From Taklimakanibacter albus (lineage in GTDB: Bacteria; Pseudomonadota; Alphaproteobacteria; Rhizobiales; Aestuariivirgaceae): a stretch of DNA of 64,000 nucleotides. Position numbers and translations under genes: made by a program. Location of the stretch: assembly GCF_016595235.1 (NCBI RefSeq), contig NZ_JAENHL010000007.1:186001-250000 (forward strand), in the 5' to 3' direction. Within the stretch, counting starts at the first letter, position 1, and each line of letters begins with the position of its first letter. Under the pieces are notes generated by a model. The model saw nothing but the letters and a program-made list of their open reading frames with translations, did no database searches and had not been told where the DNA came from. Positions 43,939 through 52,445 of the stretch are shown one piece after another.

Positions 43939-46197
43939 CTATTCCGCCGTGCGTGGATCGATCGCCGTCTGCGCTATGCTGGCGCTCGCCGCCGCCCCCG
44001 CCATGGCGGAATGTGTCGGTGAACGCACCGTCACGGCATTGGAGGCGAGCGACACACCGGCCTCCTGCAGAGCGCGATAGACGCGCTTCAGCGCATCGCG
44101 CTGCAGGAGGCTCGGATTCTTCGGCTTCGACGTGAACTTCAGGCGCACCACCACGGCGGAATCGGTGATGTCCTGGATGCCCTGCATCTTGAGCGGCGCG
44201 ATGAGATCCGGCCCGAGCTCGGGATCCTGCTGCATCGCCAGGCCCACCTTCTTGATCGTCTTGCGCGCCAGTTCGATATCGGCGTCGCGGTCGAGCCGGA
44301 TCTCGAACTTCACCGTCGCCCAGTCGCGGCTGTAATTGGTGATGGCATCGAGCTGGCCGAAGGGAATGGTGTGGATCTGCCCGTTCTGATGGCGCAGCCG
44401 TACCGAACGCAGATGGATCTTCTCGACCGTGCCCTTCTGCTTGCCGGTCTCGATATATTCACCGACCCGGAAGGCGTCGTCCGTCATGAAGAAGACACCT
44501 GACACGATGTCCTTGATCAGGGTCTGCGAGCCGAAGGAGACGGCGAGGCCCAGCACGCCGAAGCCGGCCAGCAACGGCCCTATATCGACACCGATCGCCG
44601 AGAGGATGACGAGTGCGGTCAGCGCGATGATGCCGCCCAGCACGATGTCGCGGATGAGCGGCAGAACGGTGGCGAGACGGCCTTGCGCGGTGTTGCCCAC
44701 ATCCTCATCGCCGCCGGCGATGTGCCCGACGCCGGCGGGCTTCGGCGCATAAGAGTCGAAATAGGATTTGAAGAACACCCAGATGGCGCAGCCGACCAGG
44801 AAAGCGAGACCGGCTTGCGCCAGGACCCGCATGCGCGTGAGCGCCGTCTGCGGCTCGATATCGGTCACATAGACGCTCCAGATATAGATGATCGCATAGA
44901 ACACGCCGATCCACGTCCCGGCGCTGGCGAGAACGCGCACGACAGCGCGTGTCCCGGCACGTAACGGCGTCACCGGCTGGTCGTCGAGATGGCGCACCAT
45001 GACCGCATCGAGAAGGGCCGGAATGCCGAAGCCCAGTATGGGCACCACGGCGATGAGCAGCAGCAATACGCTCGCCGCCGTCGACCAGTCGCCCCGTTCG
45101 GTGGCCGCGGCCGACATGCGCGCCGTGCACCACACCAGGACGACGCCCAGGATGTTCATGCCGGGAAAAACGGCCGCCACGAGGCGCCGTCCCCAGCCTT
45201 CCGGATTGGCGCGTTTTATCGCCTGGGCCACGTCGCGCCGGGCGTTCCACACCCACCACAAAGCGAAAGCGGCAGTGAGCGTGGTGATGACGAGCAGCCA
45301 CCCGACGGCGGGAGTCCGGTCGGCATCGACATGATCGAGGAGATTGATCGTTTCGATGATGAGCGCGACACAGAAGGCATAGATGAGGATATTGCGTAAG
45401 TGCCATTGCGGCTTGAGCACCGGCAGCAAGGGCGCGCCGGCCTTGTCGGGCCCGAGCAGGAAGCGGCCCGCCGCATAATAGAGCCCGACGATCAAGGCAA
45501 AACGGATGACGCTGCGCGCCAGCGCGCGGGCCAGGTCCGGATGCGGCAGCAGGAACTTCACGACAAGGAAGCCGGCGAACACCATGGCGGCAAGCGCCAC
45601 GATGTCGACCAGCAGGATCTTCGCGCGCCACAGAAAATTGCCGACGAGATCGGGCTCGGCCGCGGCCGGCGGCTTCACCAGCCTTTGCCCCCAGCGCAGC
45701 GGCACGAAATAAGCAGCGGCCATCACGACAGCGAGGATGAGCAGCAGGACCAGGAGAGAGATATTGTTCGCATTCGCGGCCCAGGCGGCGGCGAGCTTAT
45801 CCGTAATCGCGCCGAGCTCGCCGATACCGTCGAAGCCCCGGTCGAGCCCATCGCTGAATCTGTTGCCGAGCGCCGTCAGCCAGGCGGAGACGCCCTCCCG
45901 CGTCGCGGCCATAGGCGACTCCTCGGGCACCGCTGCTGGCGCCGCGGCACTGCTGCTTTCCCCCTTGGCCGGCATCGGTGCGGCCGCAGTTCCGCTCTCC
46001 ACCCGGATGGTGATGGGCCGGTTGATGCCTTGGAGACTTTTGACCAGGGCCTCGACCTGCGCCACATCCTGGCCGGAGGGCAGGATGACTGTGATTCCGG
46101 GATCGGCGGTCTGCGCCTGCCCTGCCGTGCCGAGTGGAACCCAGCACAGCAGGATCAGACAAAGCCGCAAGATGGAGGAAGATACTCTGCCGTTCAT
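43939..46197 (-). CDS. MscS-family mechanosensitive channel (large, multi-TM)
   Basis: 752 aa from ATG 46197. A signal peptide (residues 1-29) is followed by a periplasmic region, about ten hydrophobic segments, and the MscS core. The pore helix with Gly/Ala packing (LLAGFGVLGLAVSFGSQTLIKDIVSGVFFM) leads into the beta domain (VGEYIETGKQKGTVEKIHLRSVRLRHQNG, IPFGQLDAITNYSRDW). It opens under membrane tension to release solutes during hypo-osmotic shock. The extra N-terminal segments resemble MscK- or YbiO-like members more than the three-TM MscS. Confidence 0.92.
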   Translation of the reverse strand: MNGRVSSSILRLCLILLCWVPLGTAGQAQTADPGITVILPSGQDVAQVEALVKSLQGINRPITIRVESGTAAAPMPAKGESSSAAAPAAVPEESPMAATREGVSAWLTALGNRFSDGLDRGFDGIGELGAITDKLAAAWAANANNISLLVLLLILAVVMAAAYFVPLRWGQRLVKPPAAAEPDLVGNFLWRAKILLVDIVALAAMVFAGFLVVKFLLPHPDLARALARSVIRFALIVGLYYAAGRFLLGPDKAGAPLLPVLKPQWHLRNILIYAFCVALIIETINLLDHVDADRTPAVGWLLVITTLTAAFALWWVWNARRDVAQAIKRANPEGWGRRLVAAVFPGMNILGVVLVWCTARMSAAATERGDWSTAASVLLLLIAVVPILGFGIPALLDAVMVRHLDDQPVTPLRAGTRAVVRVLASAGTWIGVFYAIIYIWSVYVTDIEPQTALTRMRVLAQAGLAFLVGCAIWVFFKSYFDSYAPKPAGVGHIAGGDEDVGNTAQGRLATVLPLIRDIVLGGIIALTALVILSAIGVDIGPLLAGFGVLGLAVSFGSQTLIKDIVSGVFFMTDDAFRVGEYIETGKQKGTVEKIHLRSVRLRHQNGQIHTIPFGQLDAITNYSRDWATVKFEIRLDRDADIELARKTIKKVGLAMQQDPELGPDLIAPLKMQGIQDITDSAVVVRLKFTSKPKNPSLLQRDALKRVYRALQEAGVSLASNAVTVRSPTHSAMAGAAASASIAQTAIDPRTAE

Positions 46198-46260
46198 AGT
46201 CCCGCCTGTCGTCCCTGACGATTCTCCGGCATCGTACACCTGGCCTGCGGGTGGAGTAGC

Positions 46261-47034
46261 CTATTTCGTCGTGTAGCCGCCATTGGCGAGGATGGTCTGG
46301 CCGGTGATCCACCAGCCGTCGCTGACCAGGAAACGGATCAAAGGCACGATATCCTCGATATCGGTCAGGCCGGTCTTGCTGAAGGGCGAGAGCGAAGCGG
46401 CCGATTTGTGGTAGGCGACCGCATCCGCCCCTTCCGCCGGATAGAAGAACGGTGTGTCCATCGGCCCTGGGCCCACCGCCGTCACCGAGATGCCGCGCGC
46501 TCCGAATTCCTTCGACGCCGCGCGGGTGAAATGCTCGATCGGCGCCTTGCCGCCGGCATAGGCCGCATAGAAGGGCGTGAAGGCGCCGAGCAGCGACGTG
46601 ACCAAAGTGACGAGCTTGCCATTATCGCTCAGCTGTTTGCCCGCCTCCTTGATGAAGAAGAAGGCGGTCTTGGAATTGATGGCGAACATGTCGTCGAATT
46701 CCGCCTCGCTGATCTCGGTGATCGGCTTCTTCAGCACCTTGCCGGTGGTGTTGATGGCGATATCGATCTGACCGAGCTTCGCTTTGGCGTCGGCGAAAAG
46801 CTTCTCGACCGCGGCCGCCGTCTTGAGATCGGCCTGGAAGGCGACGGCGTCGGCGCCCAGCGCTTTGACCGCCGCCACCGTCTCCTTCGCCGCCGCCCCG
46901 GTCGCGGCGCTGTTATAATGAATGGCTACTGCCCGGGCGCCCTGCCCGGCCAGGTCGCGCGCGATCAATCCGCCCAGATTCTTGGCGCCGCCCGCGATGA
47001 GAACGGTCTTACCCTTGATCTTGTGATCCGCCAT
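46261..47034 (-). CDS. Short-chain dehydrogenase/reductase
   Basis: 257 aa Rossmann-fold enzyme. The glycine-rich cofactor site is GGAKNLGG (residues about 15-22, a variant of TGxxxGIG), followed by the NTTGK stretch (NxAG variant), a Ser in VTSLLGAF near residue 145 and the catalytic YAGGK (Tyr near residue 159, Lys four later). The C-terminal ITGQTILANGGYTTK closes the family pattern. It is divergent from a LysR gene that probably regulates it. Substrate unknown. Confidence 0.9.
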   Translation of the reverse strand: MADHKIKGKTVLIAGGAKNLGGLIARDLAGQGARAVAIHYNSAATGAAAKETVAAVKALGADAVAFQADLKTAAAVEKLFADAKAKLGQIDIAINTTGKVLKKPITEISEAEFDDMFAINSKTAFFFIKEAGKQLSDNGKLVTLVTSLLGAFTPFYAAYAGGKAPIEHFTRAASKEFGARGISVTAVGPGPMDTPFFYPAEGADAVAYHKSAASLSPFSKTGLTDIEDIVPLIRFLVSDGWWITGQTILANGGYTTK

Positions 47035-47147
47035 GAGGCCCTCCTGCTCGGCACGGCACTGCGCCCGCCTTTCCCTGCCTGTTTAATTCGGCTACAAAAC
47101 TGGATAAACAATCACATTTTGACATTACCTGTCAGAAATCACGAACA

Positions 47148-48047
47148 ATGGACCGTATCGACGAGCTCAAGATTTTCATCCGCCTGGCCGAGAGTCAGAG
47201 CTTCACCAGGACCGCCGATCTTCTGCACATGCCACGCTCGACCGTGTCGATGGCGTTGCAGGATCTCGAGCAGCGTGTCGGCGCCAGGCTTCTGCAGCGC
47301 ACCACGAGGCAGGTTTCGTTGACCGAGGATGGCAGCGCTTTTTATGAACGCGCGCTGCGTCTCCTCGCCGATTATGAAGAGACCGAGACGCTGTTTCGCC
47401 AGTCGACCGCCAAGCCCGGCGGCAAGCTCAGGATCAATGTGCCGGGCCGTTTGGGCCGGCTCATCATCGCCCCGGCTTTGCCCGACTTCTTTGCGGCATT
47501 TCCCGATATCGAGATCGACATGGGCGTCACCGACCGGACCGTCGATCTGGTGCAGGAAGGCATCGACTGCGTGATCCGCGTCGGCCCGCTCGCCGATTCT
47601 ACACTGGTCTCGCGCCGCATCGGCGATCTGGTTCTCCTCAATTGCGCGAGCCCCTCCTATCTCGAGCGCCACGGCACACCCCATGTCGTCACAGATCTCG
47701 CCGGGCATGTCGCCGTCAACTATGCCTCACCGGCCTCCGGGCGCACCGAGGAGTGGGAATATGCAGAGGCCGGCAAGATCCATTCGCTGAAACTTCGCTC
47801 ACGCGTCACCGTCAACAATGCTGAAGCCTATATCGCCTGCTGCCTCGCCGGCCTGGGGCTCATCCAGATCCCGGCCTATGATGTGCGCGAGCATATCGAA
47901 GCAGGTGACCTCGTCGAGGTGATGAGCGATCTGCGCGCAGCACCCATGCCGATCGCCCTTCTCTATCCGCATCGCCAGCACGCTTCGCGCCGTCTGCAGG
48001 TATTTCTCGACTGGGTCACCGCGTTGTTGATGAGCAGGCTCTTCTAG
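47148..48047 (+). CDS. LysR-family regulator
   Basis: 299 aa. The HTH (LKIFIRLAESQSFTRTADLLHMPRSTVSMALQDLEQRVG) and the effector domain starting GKLRINVPGRLGRLIIAPAL are of the group often found divergent from oxidoreductase genes. Transcribed away from the SDR gene with 113 bp between start codons, so the SDR gene is its likely target. Confidence 0.9.
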   Translation: MDRIDELKIFIRLAESQSFTRTADLLHMPRSTVSMALQDLEQRVGARLLQRTTRQVSLTEDGSAFYERALRLLADYEETETLFRQSTAKPGGKLRINVPGRLGRLIIAPALPDFFAAFPDIEIDMGVTDRTVDLVQEGIDCVIRVGPLADSTLVSRRIGDLVLLNCASPSYLERHGTPHVVTDLAGHVAVNYASPASGRTEEWEYAEAGKIHSLKLRSRVTVNNAEAYIACCLAGLGLIQIPAYDVREHIEAGDLVEVMSDLRAAPMPIALLYPHRQHASRRLQVFLDWVTALLMSRLF

Positions 48048-48053
48048 ATCAAG

Positions 48054-48071
48054 CTTAGAATCGCTCTAGAT
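48054..48071. promoter_or_regulatory. Irr-type iron-control-element-like box
   Basis: CTTAGAATCGCTCTAGAT resembles the rhizobial ICE consensus TTTAGAA-N3-TTCTAAA; the left half matches well and the right half partly. It lies 107 bp upstream of the ECF sigma gene of a heme-type uptake system, where Irr control would make sense. A 9-bp direct repeat TCTAGATCA (48043-48051 and 48066-48074) flanks it. This is a motif match by eye only. Confidence 0.35.
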
Positions 48072-48177
48072 CATTGACGTTGCGCCGCTTTTTCACTTCC
48101 TCTATGGAGGCCGGCAGGTAGCCCCCACTCGTTTCGGGAAACCCTGACGGGTCGCCTCTTTTCCAACCTTGCCAGCA

Positions 48178-48741
48178 ATGACGTCATTCACGTCGCCGCA
48201 GATGATGGCATCAGAGGCGGGCGATCGGCTTGCCCACCTCAATCGCATTTTTCTGCGGCATCGGCGGACCCTGTGGCTGTCGGCCTTGCGCATCGTGCGC
48301 GACCGCCAGATCGCCGAGGATCTGGCGCAAGAGACCTATATCCGCGCGCTCAAGGCCAGTGAGAGGGCAACGATCGAGCATGTCGAAGCCTTCCTGCATC
48401 GCACCGTACGCAATCTGGCACTCGATCACATGCGCAGGCTGAAGACCCGTGACCGATATGAAACGAGCCACGTTGCCGACGGACAGGTTCTCGAAGTCCC
48501 GGCCGACACGCCCAGCATCGAGACGACGCTCATCGAGCGGGAGCGCCTGCGCTTGTTCGAGGAAGCGCTCCAGTCTCTTCCAGACCGGGCGCGGCGCGCC
48601 TGGGCGCTGTCACAGGTATCGGGCTGGCCCTACGCCAAAATTGCCAAGCATCTCGGTGTGTCGCGCAACACGGTCTACAACGACGTGAAGCTGGTGATGG
48701 GGCATTGCGCCGACGTTTTGGCGCGGCTCGATCGTGGCTGA
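48178..48741 (+). CDS. ECF sigma factor, FecI-like
   Basis: 187 aa from ATG 48178; TTG 48169 is possible. Region 2 contains RIVRDRQIAEDLAQETYIRALKA (core binding and -10 recognition) and region 4 contains LPDRARRAWALSQVSGWPYAKIAKHLGVSRNTVYNDV (-35 recognition HTH). It is followed by a FecR-like gene and a TonB receptor gene, the standard cell-surface-signalling cassette in which the loaded outer-membrane receptor activates the sigma factor through FecR. Heme-uptake cassettes of the HasI/HasS/HasR kind share the order. Confidence 0.92.
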   Translation: MTSFTSPQMMASEAGDRLAHLNRIFLRHRRTLWLSALRIVRDRQIAEDLAQETYIRALKASERATIEHVEAFLHRTVRNLALDHMRRLKTRDRYETSHVADGQVLEVPADTPSIETTLIERERLRLFEEALQSLPDRARRAWALSQVSGWPYAKIAKHLGVSRNTVYNDVKLVMGHCADVLARLDRG

Positions 48742-48783
48742 ATATTTGATTGTGAAGCGACCGGACCTCGAACGTCTAAACTA

Positions 48784-49776
48784 ATGAGCTCCCCCAAAGG
48801 TAAAGCGAAGCCCTCCGTGCGACAGAGAAAAACGGCCGATCGAATGACCGAAGAGGCGATGGACTGGTTCATCCGTCTCCAGGAAATGCCGGACGACGGC
48901 AGGACCGCGGATGTTTTCAAGGGCTGGCTCGCCATCGACCCGCGTCATGGCGAAGCTTTCGAGCGGATCGAAGGGCTGATGGCCATGCCGGCCTTGCGGG
49001 AAGCGAGCCGGCGCGATGCGGCCCGTCTTGCCGCAACGAGGCCGCCGCGCGCCGGACAAGGCTGGATGAAACATGCCGCTTCGATCGCCGCTGTTTTCAT
49101 TCTGGTGCTTGGATATGTTCAGTATCCGGCTCTCCTGCTGCGTTGGCAGGCCGATCACCTGACGCAGGCCGGTAAGCAGAAGATCGTCACCTTGCCGGAC
49201 GGATCCGAGATGCTTCTAAATACGGCCTCCGCCGTGGCGCTCGATTTCGCCGACGGCAAGCGTCATGTAAGATTGCTGGCCGGTGAAGCCTTCTTCGATG
49301 TGCGTCCCGATCCCGCCCATCCATTCGCGGTCACCGCGCAATTCAGCGAAACGACTGTCAAAGGCACCGCCTTCGCCGTGCGCAGCGAGGACAATGAAGA
49401 TGTCATCCTGCTCGAGCGCGGCCGCGTCGCGGTAAGCCGCCTCACGGCGCCAATGGACGAAGTCGCATTGGAACCCGGCCAGGCCGTCGCCGCCGATGCG
49501 GCATCGATCTCCAAGCCCGGCGCTTTCGACCCGCAATCCGCTCTGGCCTGGCGCGAGGGCCGCATCGTCTTCCAGGAGGAATCCTTCGCCAGGGCGCTGG
49601 GCGAGCTCGACCGCTATTATGACGGTACTGTGCTCATCGCCAGCCGGCGCCTCGAGACTCTCAATGTCAGCGGCAGCTACCGCATCGACGATCCGGCAAC
49701 CGCCATCCTGACGGTTGCGGCGGCGGTCGGCGCCAGTGAAACGCGCCTGCCCGGTGGTCTGATTATTCTCTACTGA
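48784..49776 (+). CDS. FecR-like anti-sigma factor / sigma regulator
   Basis: 330 aa. A cytoplasmic DUF4880-type domain (residues about 20-65, EEAMDWFIRLQEMPDDGRTADVFKGWLAIDPRHGEAFERIE) is followed by one membrane segment (about 98-120) and a periplasmic FecR domain (GSEMLLNTASAVALDF, VRLLAGEAFFDV, TVKGTAFAVR). The C-terminal STN-like part (SYRIDDPATAILTVAAA) contacts the receptor. It holds the ECF sigma factor until the receptor signals. The start is 43 bp after the sigma stop. Confidence 0.92.
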   Translation: MSSPKGKAKPSVRQRKTADRMTEEAMDWFIRLQEMPDDGRTADVFKGWLAIDPRHGEAFERIEGLMAMPALREASRRDAARLAATRPPRAGQGWMKHAASIAAVFILVLGYVQYPALLLRWQADHLTQAGKQKIVTLPDGSEMLLNTASAVALDFADGKRHVRLLAGEAFFDVRPDPAHPFAVTAQFSETTVKGTAFAVRSEDNEDVILLERGRVAVSRLTAPMDEVALEPGQAVAADAASISKPGAFDPQSALAWREGRIVFQEESFARALGELDRYYDGTVLIASRRLETLNVSGSYRIDDPATAILTVAAAVGASETRLPGGLIILY

Positions 49777-49898
49777 AACACTCAGGAATTTTGTGACGCC
49801 CTCCCCGCTGGCGCGTCAAGTCCTTGTGGACTGAGAGCATATCCCGCCACGGCCGCAAGGCTTGGGTCATGAGGATCTGCAAGAAAATGAGGGTAGTC

Positions 49899-52442
49899 AT
49901 GGCGGGGCGGTCGAAGACCGGGGTTTTTCGTTTCAAGCGGCATGTGCATTTGCTCTTGTTGAGCTCGGCGCTGCTCAGCTTTTCCACACTGGCGCTGGCG
50001 GCGGCGAAGAACACGCCTGTCCGCTTCGCCATTCCGGCACAACCTCTCGCAGCCGCGCTTGAGAACTTCGCGCACAAGACGGGCTGGCAGGTGGGCTACG
50101 CCACGGCATCGCTCAGGACGACAAAAACGCAAGCGATCTCCGGCACCATGTCGCCGGAAGAAGCTCTGCGGGTGATGCTGGCGGGAACCGGCATCGAGAT
50201 CCGCATGACAGGTCCGCGCAGCGCCGCCCTGATCGTGCCTGAGACCTTCGCCGCCAAGGTGCCGGACGACCCGTCCGGTGTCCTCGATCCGATCGTGGTC
50301 ATCGCCAAGGACGGCAAAGCCAAGGCTTCGGATGCGCCCTACGAGACACCCGGCTCCTCCAACTACATTTCCGGCGACGACATCCAGCGCACGCCGCCCA
50401 CATCCGTCGGCGACATGCTGAAGACGGCGCCGGGTGTCATGCCCTCCGGCAATCGCGTCGGCGCCTCGATGGACGTGAATATCCGTGGCCTTCAGGGCCA
50501 GAACCGCGTCAATGTGATGGTCGACGGCACGCGCCAGACCAACAATTCCTATCGCGGCTATCGCGGCAGCCGCAACGAGGTCTATGTCGATCCCGATTTC
50601 ATCGGCGGCATCGACATCTCCAAGGGCCCCTTCGGCGGCACGGGCGGTGTCGGCGCCATGGGCGGCGTCGTCAATATGCGGCTTCTCGAGGCCGGCGACA
50701 TCGTGCGCGAAGGCCAGGACTATACGGCGCGCATCAAGACGGCCATCGGCAACAACACGATCGGCCCGAACAATGCCGAGTCCACCGACATCCGCAATGA
50801 CGGTTCGGAGTTCTTCAATGGCGAGGCCTGGATGGGCAATGCCGTCATCGCCACGGTCAAGGACGACTATGAGCTGGTGGCCGGCTTCTCGCGCCGCAAA
50901 TCCGGCAACTATTTCGCCGGCTCCAAGGGCAAATCCACCTTCCTCGACAACCGCAATCCCTGGGTCGCGCCCACCGAGAAGAAGATCTCGCCGATCGGCC
51001 CCGGCGACGAAGTGTTCAACACCTCGCAGGATATCACCTCGTTCCTCGCCAAAGGCAAATACAAATGGGGTGACGGCCACTCGCTGGGCCTCGGCTACAC
51101 CTTCTACCACAATGAATATGGCGAGTTCGACGAGACCTTACTGCTCTTTGCGCAAAGCTCGTTCTTCATTCCCGTCACACAGTATGAGCTGAGTGAAACC
51201 ACGACCCATACGGTCAAGACCACTTACGACTACAAGCCCGAGAATAATCGCTACATCGCGCTCAGCGCCAATCTGTGGTTCAGCGATGTCGAAAGCTCGA
51301 GCGGCGTGATCAAGGCCTATAGCGCCGGCGCCAACAGCGCGAGTGCAAGCAACTATGGCGGCGACGCCGCCAATCTGTCGAGCTTCGATACACCGCTCGG
51401 CCTGCTGAGCATGAATAACGGCACGGAATTCGTTCTCGAGCAGGCGCGCGAAGAGAGTCCGGTTACCGTCGGCTTGTTCGGCGTCAATCCGAGCGGCGAT
51501 CGTCTGTTGGCGAGCGCCTTCAATCAGTCGAAGCTCGACATCACCGACTGGCTCACTTTGGCGGGCAGCCTGCGCTACGACTATTACGAAACAAAGGGCA
51601 AAGGCGACCTGGCCGACGCGCCGGAGAAGAACGGCAGCCGTGTCAATCCGTCGGCGAGCGTCACGGTGGAGCCTTTCGAGGGCATTCAGCTCTTCGGCAC
51701 CTATCTCGAAGGCTGGCGTCCGCCGAGCCTGCGCGAGGCGGCTTCGCGCCAGACGGAATATCTCGTGCCCAATCCCGACCTCGATCCTGAACTGTCACGC
51801 AACTACGAATTCGGCCTCAATATCCTGCGCAACGACGTCTTCTTCGCAGGCGACAAGTTCCGCTTCAAGGCCGTGCGCTTCGACAACACCTATGACGACT
51901 ACATCATCCGCATGCGCCGCCTATCGGATGGTCTCTACAGCTGGGACAACATCGACAAGGCGGAGTTCCGTGGTTACGAATTCTCCGCTGCCTATGACGC
52001 GGGTTACGCCTTCCTCGAAAGCACCTTCACCAAATACGATCATGTCAGCTACTGCAATGAGGCCCAGCCCAACCGGCCGCGCTGCGACTTCAGCGTCGCC
52101 GGCACCGACTATGGCCTGATGGCCATCCCGCCGAAATATTCAGGCACCGTCACCGCGGGTGTCCGTCTCTTCGAGGAAGCCCTGACCTTCGGCGGCCGCG
52201 CTTATTTCTTCGGCCGGCGTTACGGCGGCTACAAGGTCGTCCCCGGCGCCGTCAACTCTCCCGTCTATTACGACGCCAAAACGGTCTTTGATCTCTTCGG
52301 CAACTATAAAATCGACGAGACCTTCACGGTCGACTTCAGTCTCGAGAATGTGGGCGATGAATATTACCTCGATCCCTTGTCGACGGGCCTCGTCCCCTCG
52401 CCCGGCCGCACCCTGCGCATGGGCCTGACCGCGACGTTCTGA
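49899..52442 (+). CDS. TonB-dependent transducer receptor, heme/hemophore type
   Basis: 847 aa from ATG 49899 (GAGGG upstream; ATGs at 49869 and 49887 are alternatives). A signal peptide (LLLLSSALLSFSTLALA) is followed by an STN signalling domain (residues about 45-115, NTPVRFAIPAQPLAAALENFAHKTG), a plug (GDMLKTAPGVMPSGNRVGASMDVNIRG then NVMVDGTRQTNN, residues about 165-200) and a 22-strand barrel ending in Phe. A GWRPPSL...VPNPDL pair near residues 605-630 corresponds to the FRAP/NPNL motifs of heme receptors such as HasR. The STN domain couples ligand binding to the FecR/FecI-like pair encoded upstream. The exact ligand (heme, hemophore or hemoprotein) is inferred. Confidence 0.88.
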   Translation: MAGRSKTGVFRFKRHVHLLLLSSALLSFSTLALAAAKNTPVRFAIPAQPLAAALENFAHKTGWQVGYATASLRTTKTQAISGTMSPEEALRVMLAGTGIEIRMTGPRSAALIVPETFAAKVPDDPSGVLDPIVVIAKDGKAKASDAPYETPGSSNYISGDDIQRTPPTSVGDMLKTAPGVMPSGNRVGASMDVNIRGLQGQNRVNVMVDGTRQTNNSYRGYRGSRNEVYVDPDFIGGIDISKGPFGGTGGVGAMGGVVNMRLLEAGDIVREGQDYTARIKTAIGNNTIGPNNAESTDIRNDGSEFFNGEAWMGNAVIATVKDDYELVAGFSRRKSGNYFAGSKGKSTFLDNRNPWVAPTEKKISPIGPGDEVFNTSQDITSFLAKGKYKWGDGHSLGLGYTFYHNEYGEFDETLLLFAQSSFFIPVTQYELSETTTHTVKTTYDYKPENNRYIALSANLWFSDVESSSGVIKAYSAGANSASASNYGGDAANLSSFDTPLGLLSMNNGTEFVLEQAREESPVTVGLFGVNPSGDRLLASAFNQSKLDITDWLTLAGSLRYDYYETKGKGDLADAPEKNGSRVNPSASVTVEPFEGIQLFGTYLEGWRPPSLREAASRQTEYLVPNPDLDPELSRNYEFGLNILRNDVFFAGDKFRFKAVRFDNTYDDYIIRMRRLSDGLYSWDNIDKAEFRGYEFSAAYDAGYAFLESTFTKYDHVSYCNEAQPNRPRCDFSVAGTDYGLMAIPPKYSGTVTAGVRLFEEALTFGGRAYFFGRRYGGYKVVPGAVNSPVYYDAKTVFDLFGNYKIDETFTVDFSLENVGDEYYLDPLSTGLVPSPGRTLRMGLTATF

Positions 52443-52445
52443 TTC

